Origin: Rhizodiscina lignyota
Taxonomy: Eukaryota; Ascomycota; Dothideomycetes; Aulographales; Rhizodiscinaceae
Length of the DNA stretch: 64,000 bases
Direction of reading: 5' to 3'
Assembly (NCBI GenBank): GCA_010015805.1
Contig: ML978143.1
Coordinates: 124,001-188,000 of the forward strand
In this document: positions 12,252 to 25,409 of the stretch, piece by piece
Position numbering within the stretch: position 1 is the first letter of the stretch
How the letters are laid out: every line of letters starts with the position of its first letter
Notes under the pieces: model-generated
What the model was told of the DNA's origin: nothing
Database searches by the model: none
What the model saw: the letters and a program-made list of their open reading frames with translations, nothing else
Translations under genes and position numbers: made by a program

Positions 12252-14364
12252 TTAGACCGCGTAGGCTTTCATGTTTGCTTCGGCTCCTTTCTCCGATGCA
12301 AAAACGTCGCTGCTGACAGCAACATCCTCAGCAACATCCTCGCCATCAATAATTATCGAATACTTCCCCTGACTAGGTCTGTCTTGACGATAACCTGACG
12401 GAAGGACAAGAGTGTCTTCGTCATGGTGATTTGTCCCTTCGCCCAGTCCAGGAGGAGGAGAAACAAGATTCATTAGCCAATACATCAGGACGGAAATGAA
12501 GAAACCTTGGACATTAGTTAGAAATGAATCATGACGACAAAGGGCTTAGAAACTTACCAGTAAGAAATCCCAGACGACTAAGTTTGATCCAAGCGTTCAA
12601 TCCACCACCAATGTTTGAAGCACCCATGATGTACCCTGGCATGGCCGGTGCAATGGCGATGCAAAACGCGGCAAAGGCTCGCCAATTGAAGCCTTTGTAG
12701 TACCAGTAGATCGAATCAGAGTTGCCACGATAGAGATCATCCACTACAATGAGTCAGCTGTTGAAACTCCAGAAAGAGTGTCGGAACATCTTACTCTTAA
12801 TGAGTTTCTTCCGCACAATCCAATAGTCTGCCACCAGAATGCCAGAGCAAGGGCCGTAGAAGATTCCAAACCCATTCAAGACTGTGATAAAAGTCGCTGC
12901 TGTGGTTGTAATCTGCCAGGGGTTCACGGCCAGACCGACAGCGGCAATCAGGTAGGCCCCTCTCCGAATATTGATCCACTTCGGCGCATAACTTGTCAAA
13001 TCCATGGCCGATGCTACGGAATTTAGAATGATATTCACACATACTTGAGCATAAGCACAAGTAGCCGAAGCAAAGAAGACAGCAGCACGAGATCTAGCCG
13101 AATTGTTGTAGTGAGCTTGGATTTCTCGAAGCAGCAGGTAAGGTTGCCAGTATGCCTCTCCCAGAACATTACTGGCCGCCGAGGTAATGATGATTCCAAG
13201 AGTGCAGATGATGAAAGTGAATGTTGGGCAGGCGAAAAATTGTGCCAACATTGGAGCGCGAGCACCCGTTGCTGAGAATCGACACCAATCAGATTGCCCA
13301 AGAGTAATGACGGCCATATTTCCCAGGACTGCTGTGGCACCATACACTACGGCCCAGGGGACTGAGTCGCCAAGAGTGAGATCCGGTGTGTAATCTTTGG
13401 AGAAATAGTAGCCAGCTCCGCCTGCGGCGTGTACCGACCAGATTAGGAGTCCAAACACAGTTATACAGAAGCCGATACACGATACAAGGAACGGACGGTA
13501 CAGCTTCTCCGGTGGGAACCACATGGTGACCAAGAAAACGATGTAGTAGAGAAAGACTGAAGCAATGTTAGAAACATTCACTTTGCTCCAAAGGAGAAGA
13601 CTTACACCCAATCAGATCTCTCAACTCCAGGGTACCGTCCGCTAAGGGGTAATGCCAGTTCGCCCACGTGAGAGACCATGTGCCAATGCAAGTTGAAATG
13701 GCCTGGCCGCCCCAAAACGCCTGCAATTGCTTTCTCAGTCTCATTCTGTGGGGGAAATGACACTCATACCTCAATACCGTCCCAGATAAGACCAGGCATG
13801 ACACGAATTGCAACAGCAAAGTAAGTGCCACGCATTCCCCACGCCATTCTTGAGGCGGCAGTGTAGGTGATGTGGTGTGTACATCCTACCCAGCCGCAAA
13901 GCACACAGAGAAATGCAAGAACGACTGGAGAGAAGATACTAGCACCGATAGCTTGCGGGCCACTCAGACCAAATCCGATAAGAGCAGAACCCGTGGAATA
14001 GTTGTAGATTGCAAAACCTTGTATCATCAGCTTTTGTGTTCAAGTTAAAAAGGCGTATTATTATTACCAGAAGTCATCCAATATGTAACATAAGCTTGCC
14101 ATCCCCAAGTTCGGCTGGGTTCGACTTAGTACTTCTCATCTCAAATGTGTTCAAGGAAAGAATACCGAGTCTTGTCCATTGGCACCAAATCTGAAAATCA
14201 TGTTAGTTTGGCAACGAAGACTGAGTATCGGGTACATGCGTGCCTGGATTTGTGTACTGATCGTTCGCATATGTCCCATTCTTAGATTGGGCCACTTCAA
14301 ATTTTTTAATATACCGGCGAAATCTGGACTGATTACCAGCGCCATCACGGTTGATGGATCCCAT
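12252..14364 (-). CDS. NCS1-family nucleobase/allantoin-type permease
   Basis: Membrane transporter of the NCS1 family (nucleobase, allantoin or thiamine with H+); the substrate cannot be read from sequence. Exons: 14364-14337 (tentative), 14190-14166, 14114-14068, 14017-13770, 13720-13606, 13556-12795, 12743-12558, 12505-12252, giving about 554 aa with every downstream junction in frame. Family marks are RRTWGWQAYVTYWM at the N-terminus, GFGLSGPQAIGASI in the first helices, VITLGQSDWCRFS mid-protein, NGFGIFYGPCSGILVADYW near the end, and many hydrophobic helices. The acidic tail is cytoplasmic. Problem: the stretch after codon 9 is also open and looks like an NCS1 N-terminus (RRYIKKFEVAQSKNG), yet it ends at TAA 22 nt before the exon-2 acceptor, so exon 1 may be longer with an indel. 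Divergent from the P450. Confidence 0.85.
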
Positions 14365-15464
14365 CGCGAGGCGTATGCAGAAAGACGTGTTATAGTGGTG
14401 AGAGGGGAAGTTCGCAAGACTCGAGGTTATCGCAGCAAGACGTGGAAGCTGTCTTTTATCGCATTATCAACGCTCTCAACGAGAACATGGGAAGTGGAAG
14501 AAAGCTTCCAGCTGGCAGGCAGTGTTCCCAGTTCTCCACTCGCAATCAATTATCAGGAATCGTATCGCAGATCAACCCTGCAGCACATCGTTCGCACGTA
14601 CTAGTTCCGCCCTAACATAATGAAGATAAGATACCTCCTCATTTACTAGAACTGTAATTGGTCGTCAAAGGCCGATGTATGTGAATTGTAACTGGCCGTC
14701 AAAGGCCGGTGTATGTGAGACGCGTCTGGCCCAGGTTGGCAAACAACTGGGCATCCATCACTAGGTGCCTGATTGATAAATATCCGACGGTATTAAGCGC
14801 CCATGACAAAGTGGAGGTTATCAAGCGCCATCTATCAAACGCGGACGCCATAGATATACCTCTGATAGGGTTTATCGAACTTCTCCGGTTGGCTGGACAT
14901 GGCTGGTATACCAGAGACCTGGCTACACTCTAAAGTTGTGGTACGTGTGGCTTACATGTCTTTAACATGCCTAGGGAGCCCCTTTAATATACACCAAAGG
15001 TTGGATCAAAGGGTATCAGTCGCCAATTTGAACGACTCACTTAACCAAACTGCATCCGACACATACATGCGGTCGGCAGTCTGTTTGTTCGCCAGCCTGT
15101 GTAGGCCGGCAAACTTGTGAGGAACCGAGAGAGGTATCCTAACAGAGTTGGCCAACAGGCTGTTATCGTATGCTAAGTCTATTGATCGTCGCTTATCAGC
15201 AACCCCGCACTCGCACGACATGCTGAACTTGCGCTGAAACTGAGTCGTACCCCTGGATGAGAGAAAAGTTGTTGTGTAGGATGCGTGGTTGGCATTGTGC
15301 TAGAGGTGATAGGAACGGCCCGATTGGGATAAGGTTGTTATCAGGACAGGATTTCCAACGCCGTGCCTTTCTTTTACAAAAGTCTCAGAATCCTTCCAAA
15401 CCACCTACAGACCTTTTCGATAATAATTCAGATCTCAAATGTCGTTTGAATAAAGAGAAAGACT
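14365..15464. promoter_or_regulatory. Divergent promoter region with a short repeat
   Basis: 1.1 kb between the NCS1 transporter (minus) and the P450 (plus). It contains the 34-bp duplication listed separately and an imperfect inverted repeat around GTTTG...CAAAC at 15082-15114. No gene recognised; open frames are short. A decayed transposon is possible but unproven. Confidence 0.35.
14650..14717. repeat. 34-bp tandem duplication
   Basis: Two adjacent 34-bp units (14650-14683 and 14684-14717) share the core GTCAAAGGCCGRTGTATGTG and differ at four positions. It lies upstream of the NCS1 transporter. Confidence 0.85.
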
Positions 15465-17469
15465 ATGGAGTCCTTACCTATCGGAAATATCGCCTTTTCT
15501 TTGGCGAGTGCCTTACTTGCTACCACGGGATTTTACCTTCTCGTAAAGCTTCCTGCCTTTATCGAGCGCGTTCGAATATGGCAGAGATATTGCGTGTCGC
15601 ATTCGCAGTTCTATCGCGAAGCTGGGGAGGGAAAATACAAGTTTATACGTGACCCGTTCTCCGGTTAGTTTCAATTTTCAGTTTCTCAGTTTCTCTAGAG
15701 CCTAGTCTAATGGATTGTAGTTCCAAGAACTTACTGGCTCTGTCACTACGCTGCTGTTCAAAAAGCATTCAGTCCCTCTTCCAGGTATGTCTGAGCGTTA
15801 GGTTGTGTAAAGAAGGGATGGCACACAGTTGGAATCGTGGTCTATTTTGAGGCACTGTTTTTTGAGCCGGCTATTTGTCCATTTCCGACAACCCTTTTTA
15901 AAGTCAGGTATATCAAGACCGAGTCCTGCAGGGAGGATAGGCGTAGTTAATTTCCATTTCCAAGCCCCTGTGTGCCATCTCTTCCTTGCTTCAGCCTGAC
16001 CTGCGACTTTCAAAAGTTTGAGCTGACGCGCGCCTTTAGGAACCAAGTTGATCACAGAGCTGGCTTTGATTGGTTTCACTACGCAGGATGGGAAGTTCCT
16101 ACAACTCATCCAAAGTATAGAGAGACGATCCGGAAAGCAGATCAAACTGTGCATGTAAGTTTGATCCGGAGTAAATTGAGCAAAGTATTGTCCAAAGTCG
16201 AGCGAATTGGGTTGAGCGAGATCGATCGTGTAAGGAAAGCAACGGGGCCTGACGGGAGAAATGTCTCCCTCCATTCGCTCATGTATCGCGTCGCGTATAA
16301 TGTAAATTGTATAGGGTGAGTCTCGTCATAATAACCTACAATGTCGAGTAGACTGACTGTCTGATAGCCTATTTGGAGAGGATCTCGATCATATTACAAC
16401 AAGAAGGATGCTTCAGAGGTATACGGAAAATTCACATCATATGATGAACACATTTTCTTGGCCTATCCCTCAGTGGATCAGTCTGAGAGTCGTGCCCGGA
16501 GCAAGACGTTGTGTCAAGGCTCGCGATGATTTGTACCGGTTCCTGGTCGAGTGAGTTACTTTAAACATTCTCTCACTATGCGGTTTTTTTCTGACATTGC
16601 CAAAGCTGGGATAAGAAAGGAGGAGCTCAGAACTCTTCCAATGAGATGCGGGCGATTTTGGGCGTTTTTGAACAGGCTGGGACGCCGGCGGAGGTCCGGT
16701 CAACATTCACGAATAGTAAGCTACCTTTTACCTATCCTACATGTGACTATACTCACATGAGGCAGTGATGATGGTAGCTTTCCTGGCGAACACACCTGAA
16801 GTTCTCGGATGGTTCTTTATGAATCTCGTTCAAGCACCAGAGCTTTTCCAAGTGGTCCGGGCCGAATGTGATGCGCTCGGCGATGACTCCATCATTGAAA
16901 CCGACTTCAAAAAGCGAACACGGTATTTGTACTCCGCGTTATTTGAGACGTGCCGCTGCTATGTTTTCACAGGGACGGCGGCAATCATAACCAAAGAATG
17001 CACGCTTCCTGGAATGGGAGATCATGTTTTCAAGCCAGGCGATAGTATTCGCTCCTTAGGATCAGCTTCTGCAATGGATACTGAAGTATACGGTTCTGAT
17101 GCGGCCTATTGGAAAGGCCATCGTTTTGTTGGCGAAGGAGAAAGCTTGCTCAAGTATGATCTAACATTTGGCGTTGGTCGAGCACGTAAGTGGATTTTAT
17201 GTTGACTGTGTAGGTTGCGTAAGGCTAACCTCTCCTGGTCAGCCTGTCCTGGACGAGCTTTTGCCATAGCTGAATTATGCATGATCGCGGTGAACATGAT
17301 CCGGAATTTTGACTTCTCCGACTGGTCTATCTCGAAACATCTACCATACGAAGCAGATGATTTTGAAGTCCTCGGGCCAGCTTCGCCAGAGTACTCTGAG
17401 ATTATTGATCTCGATGGAAGCATAAAGAAAATTATTCACCCAGGAAACATGTCTGATTATGGTAATTAA
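15465..17469 (+). CDS. Cytochrome P450 (CYP7/8-like)
   Basis: Membrane-bound haem-thiolate monooxygenase. Exons: 15465-15663, 15721-15784, 16040-16315, 16368-16550, 16606-16715, 16766-17185, 17243-17469. This closes at 492 aa, normal for a P450. Residues 8-26 are the N-terminal membrane anchor. The I-helix reads AFLANTPEVLGW near 283; the ANT form instead of AGxxT recalls CYP7/CYP8 sterol and prostacyclin enzymes. The K-helix ExxR is ETCR. The haem loop is FGVGRAPCPGR, split by a phase-1 intron inside the Arg-Pro junction. Intron 2 (255 nt) is long, and the exon 2/3 junction is the least certain part. The substrate is unknown. Its pairing with a nucleobase-type transporter may be accidental. 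Confidence 0.78.
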
Positions 17470-18089
17470 ACCAAACACCGAGGAAATGCTAGAGCTGACG
17501 GGCGATGCATAGGTCCACCCGGTATGACTTCCTCCAACATACCATTGAACGATTTTGCTTGCCGACTTTCGCCCCGAACTGCTTGAGCACAAGATTACAG
17601 AAACACCATTTCACGGCAGCTGAGTTACATCGTCAACGGTATCAGAATGATGATCAAGGCGTTATTTAGAAGGTCGCGTGTTGTTTGCCACAAGTTTCTT
17701 GCACAATGCTTCTCCATCAGCCTTCTTCGTACCTGTGCGTTTTGATAGTCGTCTGTACTGTTCTTGTATTCTTCTTTTGACAATTCTCAAGAGTGTCGTA
17801 GATAGCAATTAAGCATTTTTGTAAACGATGGATCTATTCTGGCAGGTAATGGAAGATCTGCGCTCAGCTTCTGGCAAGAGTGCGCAGAAGATCCAAACGC
17901 AAGCACCAGATGCGTACTACAAAATGGCGATGGCACACAGCAACAGCAGCGTCAGGGGGGTGTACAAAGCAGGTCGAATATTTCAGGTCCAGATGCTAGA
18001 CGAGGAATGAAGGTTTACGTCTGAGGCGATCTGATGCTAGCTCACCCCATTGTAATCAAGGCGCCATCTTTCGGTCTTTACGACATTAA
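17470..18089. other. Intergenic
   Basis: The frame at 17828-18010 has no recognisable content. Nothing else seen before the HET relic. Confidence 0.35.
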
Positions 18090-18582
18090 TCCCTTCAAAT
18101 CTGCACTCCGCATTGTCGTACATCCGGAGAAGCCCAGACTCGTCCGAGTCAGGCGAGCCTTATCAACCGCTCTGGACCGACGCCCTCTCCGTAACCAGGC
18201 CGATAGAGCGGAAAAGAGCGCGCGGGTGCAGCGTATGGGTTCGATATACGAGAATGCCAAAGCAATGTTCGCGTATCTTGGGCCAAGCGACGAAGCGAGC
18301 GACTTGGCGACCGAAGTGCGCAACGATGCCGGAACGAGGCTGTTCTATCTCGGCATTCCGGAGGCTGAGAAGCTTTCATCCCTGGCGGACAGAATCTCCC
18401 TCGAGTTTCTCATGATAGTCGCTGGCAGCGATGCACTGCAACTGTTGTCGAATCTCGACCGCGAGACGTTTCGGATTCTATTAGCAGAGCTCCCATGGCT
18501 GGAGGAGGATTCTGATGCCGCAGAGAAGATAAAAATTGCATTCTTAGCGTTCTTCTCTTATGCTTTTTGGACTCGGATATGA
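18090..18582 (+). pseudogene. HET-domain fragment, frameshifted
   Basis: Relic of a heterokaryon-incompatibility (HET) domain gene, a family acting in fungal non-self recognition and cell death. One frame (about 18104-18192) reads SALSYIRRSPDSS ... PLWTDALSV, equivalent to the ALSYxWGD and LWIDALCINQ motifs of HET. A second frame continues NQADRAEKSARVQRMGSIYE and AYLGPSDEASDLA. Joining them needs one extra base near 18193, so a 1-nt deletion has broken the gene. The usual 50 or so residues between the two motifs are also missing. No upstream ATG-led exon is convincing. Confidence 0.75.
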
Positions 18583-19644
18583 ATGCTGCAGGAAATGGTT
18601 CTGAGCCTCCTTATTAGCCCCTGAGGTGGGGCATGGGGAAGGTAGTGCAATGCACTTAAGTAGCGCGTGAGCACGTGCACTCGTGTATTACCTACAGCCT
18701 TCCTCTCCTTCCGAGATTTCTCTCTTTAATCAATCCATGATATTCGCCACTTCGTGTTCATTGTGTGGTTATGATGCACTTCAGGAAATGCCAGATCTTA
18801 ACAATGAAGAAGCCTTTCGTCTCAAATTCGCAAAAGTGGTCCATTTAGAAAACTTATGCGATTAACTACGCTGAACCGCGTCTTCTTCAAGACATCCGAG
18901 AAACGGTACATGGGAGGCGGCCTGATGAGAATGAAGGACGATCTAAAATCGTCATCTGTGAGGGGGGCAAGGCGCCATTTGTGAACGTAGCGTGGGACCG
19001 GATCGATGGGAATTGATTGGAGAAGGTATGGCTTGAGGATAATGGATCGTGAGTTTCTAACTGGAAAGGCTGATGCAAAGGTAGAGAAATTTCTTCTGGA
19101 ATAGGCGCCAGTGCCAGTGATGGACGATCACCCCCATGATGTTTGTACAAAGGCACATATAAATGCTTACACGAGACCCATAGGCCTCTGAAATAGTTAT
19201 ATTCACTTTTTGTCGCAGCGCTATTTACAAAGCCGTACTGCAACGGTCTTATCCTCAGAGAACATCAGTCACCGCAGTGAGCATTCCCTCCCTCACGAAC
19301 CGAACCCGAAAAATTAAATTGACACGCACGCAACTATTCCTCGTACTCCGCAGCGCCAGTCTTATGCAGAATGGATTTTGGTTGGCAAGGGTGTGATTGT
19401 TGACGCCGACGCAATGACCGAAATGGGAGGGAAACCACACTGAGTCTAGAGAAGCACACAAACCTGGAGTGAAAACCTATGATCGAAAGGCCGCCAATCG
19501 ATGGCGGCTTTTTGGCAACCTGTTGGGGAAACATGACAACGATGAATCGGGAGCTCATCGTCCATGGCCGCATTACCTGTGAAAAGGTTCAATAAACCTT
19601 CTTGTGAATGCAGCAAGGAGAAGCAAGTTGGGAACCCAACCAGT
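18583..19644. other. Intergenic
   Basis: Between the HET relic and the 3' end of poly(A) polymerase. A minus frame at 18887-19243 lacks family features and coding bias. No repeat seen. Confidence 0.35.
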
Positions 19645-21716
<2,072 letters not shown>

Positions 21717-22506
21717 GTTCCAGCTATGCTCTGTGGTTGGAAATGTAGGATAAGGTAGGTCTGCCTAGGTCCGCGTTTGAAGGATTCAGAGTTGCGAGAT
21801 CTATGCAGCAGTGTTGACGACCGGGTCGTGAGGAGTGTGTGACGGAAACGCTAAGGATACTGGCGGCATTGGTATGCTCTCAGAGCAGGTTGAATCGGTA
21901 CCAAGCACGAGCCAGCAAGCAGAACGTAAGCATCGACAACTCGGTGGAGGTGAGTGCGAAGAACGGGTAATGTTTTTTTCGTGTTTTGAAGCTCGAACGG
22001 CGATGCCAAGACAACCCCAGCTGCCTTGCGCATCACGTGGCGATAACGATTATCGTGCACCATTCCCGAAACGATTAGGTCGGAAAGGGACATCTGTTCG
22101 CAGCGCAGTCACCGCTCTCTTTACGGTCACACTCCACAATCTTCGCACCTCAGCCATCTTTATCTAATGAGCTATCCAGGCCTCGTAGAGTTTTAATCGA
22201 TCCACTACCCGACTCTCCACATGGCCAATTCAATGGTAAATGATTCTTCGAACCCTTGTGACCATGATCCTATCACCGCGCGCGTTTGTCTCCCCGCAGT
22301 CGTAGGCGCATCCAGCGAACCAGCACCGCATGCAGTACACCAGAAAAAGTAACCTACTCCTTCTCCTCATTAGCAGCCCTATTTCTTCCTGCTACTTCTG
22401 TTCAGAAAGCTACTTGTCGCATTTCGTATGTCTCCGTAAATCTTAGAATTCTGGTTGTTGCCTTGTATCTACTCTTCTCCACTTCTCTCGATGCAGCTTG
22501 TCAGAC
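21717..22506. promoter_or_regulatory. Divergent promoter region
   Basis: Between PAP1 (minus) and the aminoglycoside-phosphotransferase-like gene (plus). The frame 22286-22510 is short and Ser-rich without a domain. No other gene seen. Confidence 0.35.
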
Positions 22507-23571
22507 ATGAGCTCCTCCTGGGCCTTCGGCTACTTGGACGAAGATACCAGGCAAGCATGCATTGCACATGCACAGTCTCTGTTATCTACCTCTAAGATCG
22601 AACCATTACCCCAAGAGTCGCAAGGAGGATGCAGCTTCACCCTCAGAATATTATCTACGGATTTGGAAAGCCAGCCCCGTCAATTGCTGCAGTTTAGACC
22701 TACCAAATATTCCCTAGCCGTGTCTATCACAGACGACGCCAAACTGATATACGGAGAGTATGCGCCTTTTGTGCGTTGCCTTGGACACCTCTTGTTGGGA
22801 GACCTGGGCCGGATTGATGTGTTTCTTATTGATATCATAGAAGGAATTTCATACGCCGATGTCAGGCCCAATTTCCGGCACCTCGATAATTCCCTTGTCA
22901 GCAGGCAGATGCGGTACATCACAGGTTTCGCTGATTTTCTTGCTCGTGGGTGGCGCCACGGTAAGGGAGCGGAGCAGCTTATGAGCTGTAATGGCAAAGT
23001 AGGGCGACAGCTGAAACGCAAGATCGAACGCCTGACACTCGAGCTTCCAACTTATGAGCTGAGATCAATTGCATGTCGCATACTTGAGCATTTACCTATG
23101 CTCGATAAGCTGCCGGTGGTTCTCTGTCACGGGGATATGATCCCATCGAATATCATAATACACGACTCGACCTCTTCCATCCAGGGGTTCTTAGACTGGG
23201 CAGAGGCGGAATATCTACCGTTTGGAATACCTCTGTATGGACTAGAGCACTTCTTAGGATATCTCTCGGCGTCACGTGGATCATCGACATTTACCCACTA
23301 CTCTTGCGAAGCCGAGCTCCGCAGTCGTTTCTGGAAAGAGCTCGAAGATCGGATACCGGAATTGATCGGCAGCATCATTCTTGAAGAAGCAACACTGCTC
23401 GCAAGAGATGTCGGTGTTCTCCTGTGGTACGGATATGCATGGGACGATGGCGCTATCGACAGAGTCGTTAATGCGAGAGACGATCCTTCTGAGGTCATGT
23501 ATCTGGAAACGTTTCTGGGCGCGTCGAGGGAGGAAACTTCTACTTCAAGCCCTACTCTTTGCAAGATTTGA
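22507..23571 (+). CDS. Aminoglycoside phosphotransferase (APH)-like protein
   Basis: Kinase-fold protein of the APH/choline-kinase superfamily, 354 aa, single exon. The catalytic loop is LCHGDMIPSNIII (His-Gly-Asp near residue 207, downstream Asn for Mg2+), and the metal-binding segment is GFLDWAEAEYLPFG near 228. The N-terminal ATP lobe is weakly conserved (LLQFRPTKYSLAVSI). Fungi carry many such genes of unknown substrate; it need not act on aminoglycosides. I chose the ATG at 22507; the frame is open for three more codons upstream, without an ATG. Confidence 0.82.
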   Translation: MSSSWAFGYLDEDTRQACIAHAQSLLSTSKIEPLPQESQGGCSFTLRILSTDLESQPRQLLQFRPTKYSLAVSITDDAKLIYGEYAPFVRCLGHLLLGDLGRIDVFLIDIIEGISYADVRPNFRHLDNSLVSRQMRYITGFADFLARGWRHGKGAEQLMSCNGKVGRQLKRKIERLTLELPTYELRSIACRILEHLPMLDKLPVVLCHGDMIPSNIIIHDSTSSIQGFLDWAEAEYLPFGIPLYGLEHFLGYLSASRGSSTFTHYSCEAELRSRFWKELEDRIPELIGSIILEEATLLARDVGVLLWYGYAWDDGAIDRVVNARDDPSEVMYLETFLGASREETSTSSPTLCKI

Positions 23572-23656
23572 ATCTACATATTGTTTTCAAGGGGCCGTCT
23601 AAGCCATATTGTCTATTCTCGCTTAATCGCAGAAACTGGCATGCATCTAGCACATG

Positions 23657-24788
23657 CTATTGGCCATCTACCTTTGGCTTCACCAGGTCTTTGGTGCGTC
23701 CGGTCTTCATTTGCTCTTCGTAGTCTGGTCGTGGTATCTCAATCGCTTCAACCATGCGTCCATATGTGATACCGCCTAACCTGGCAATTGGCTTTAAGAT
23801 CTGCAATCGAAATTTAGTATTGACAAAGCCCCACTGTTGCAGCCAATTCTCTTCCACTTACATTCGGGTCGAGCAGATTCTTCTCCTCGTTCAGCGCATC
23901 CTCCCTCGCCCAAAACCTCACACCCTCGACAATCGCCAGCGTCGTGGTCTTCTTCCCGGGCGTCACGCGGCTCTCATATTCCTTCACTTCAACCAATTTC
24001 GCCTCTACACTAAACACGGCCTCCTGAACCCTACTTGCCTTCACCAGCTTGCATGGCGCCGGGTGCAGCCCTGACAGTGACCACTCCGATACCCCGTACG
24101 GTGAGTTCACCGACGTCGAGTTGGCTGCCTCTAGAAAATGCTCCGATATTATGTTCACGCAGCACTCACCCGTATCGACAAGATTCCTGAGCGTGTCCTT
24201 TGCCCGCGCAATTGGGGAGGCGAAGCCGAAGATGAAGAGGGGCGGATCGTGGCTGAACATTTGGAAGTAGGAGAAGGGCGCAAGGTTGGTGGAGGTGCCT
24301 GCTCAAGCCTACCATCAGTATTCCCACATATAAACAGCGCCAATTGATTTAATGGAGTCGCCCAGCGTACCGTCTTTACTTATCGTACTGCAGAATCCGA
24401 CCGGCCGCGGTATGATGGCGCTGATGAGCAGTTTGTAGTTGAATGCCGCAGGCCGCCCGTCTTCATATGGGTCGATCTCGATATGCTTCTGCTTCAAGCT
24501 CGCGCCGCCGTCATTGCCGCCCTTTCCCAGGGTCCAGCTGGGGTCTTTCGTCTTGGTAAATTCCCACTCTTGCTCGTGCCAGTCCGGCCGTGAAGCTTCC
24601 ACCTTGTTAAAGTCGGGATGTGGGTTGCGCTTGATGGCCTTCTCGGCGTCTAGGTGGTCTTTGGCAGCGGCCATTCTTGCGGTCGTGCTAAGGAATGATT
24701 TTGAGAAGCGCGATGGCAGTTGATTTGAAAGCTTGCGGACAGGAACTGAATATATAAACGAGCGGCGCGTTTGCCGCACACCAAACAT
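23657..24788 (-). CDS. Flavin-reductase-like, FMN-binding protein
   Basis: Flavoprotein of the flavin reductase-like (DIM6/NTAB) family, which binds FMN in a split barrel. Exons: 24788-24371, 24298-23862, 23800-23657, giving 332 aa. Residues 1-38 are Arg/Ser-rich with no acidic residue (SRFSKSFLSTTARM), a probable mitochondrial presequence. The core has LLISAIIPRPVGFCSTIS, then GTSTNLAPFSYFQMFS, whose NLAPFSYF is diagnostic and is split by the first intron. SHDPPLFIFGFA, DTGECCVNIISE and LHPAPCKLVKASRVQEAV also match the family. The reaction partner is unknown. Divergent from the MetX-like gene. Confidence 0.88.
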
Positions 24789-25409
24789 GAAATAAACCGG
24801 TCAATTGACCTGAAGTTGACGCGTTCTCAACGACAGACAGCCCGCGTATGAGGGAGTTCGTGGCGCAACGCGGAAAGACGAAAACTCACCATCTACTGCC
24901 GTTATCGTGTATCGGAGAGAAAGAAGTGGACCTTCAATCCGCAATTGCAATAATCACATAATCATGACGCCAAGGGTTTGATTCCCGATCACGCATTTGA
25001 GGCAGAAGAGAAGATAAACCGTCCGCACCGACAATGCCGACTTTCGGTGCCAGATCAAGCTCCAGGTAAATCTTTCCACCGAGCCATGGTCTTTTGCCGC
25101 GTGGAGCGTCAAGGAGTGTCTTCGTATATATCTCTAAGCTGCTCGGAGTTGGCTCGTCGATGCTGCAAAGGCCGACGTCACCAAACCAGCCCCACTTGGA
25201 GCTTCCTGCTCTCCGATGGCGGGGTAGCTGGAGTCGTGGGAGCGAGTATCCGCTTTGGGGAAGTTCACAACACCTTGGCCCTTATCTGGGAGCTGTATCG
25301 TGATGTGGAAAGCGACTATTTCATAAGTTGGATGGAATTCCTTGTTTGAGCGCCTCTTCAGTTCTTCAAAATTCCTTTCGGGCTTCAGTCGAGTTTCGTA
25401 TCGTCATCA
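24789..25409. promoter_or_regulatory. Divergent promoter region
   Basis: About 620 bp between the flavin-reductase-like gene and the MetX-like hydrolase gene. It includes one ACGCGT near 24819. The frames at 24978-25349 lack any domain. Confidence 0.35.

Noticed and set aside
18887-19243. 118-codon minus frame between the HET relic and PAP1
   Set aside because: No signal peptide, domain, splice continuation or codon pattern to support it.
24960-25000. tRNA-like B box (GGTTTGATTCCC)
   Set aside because: No matching A box, acceptor stem or anticodon arm could be folded upstream.
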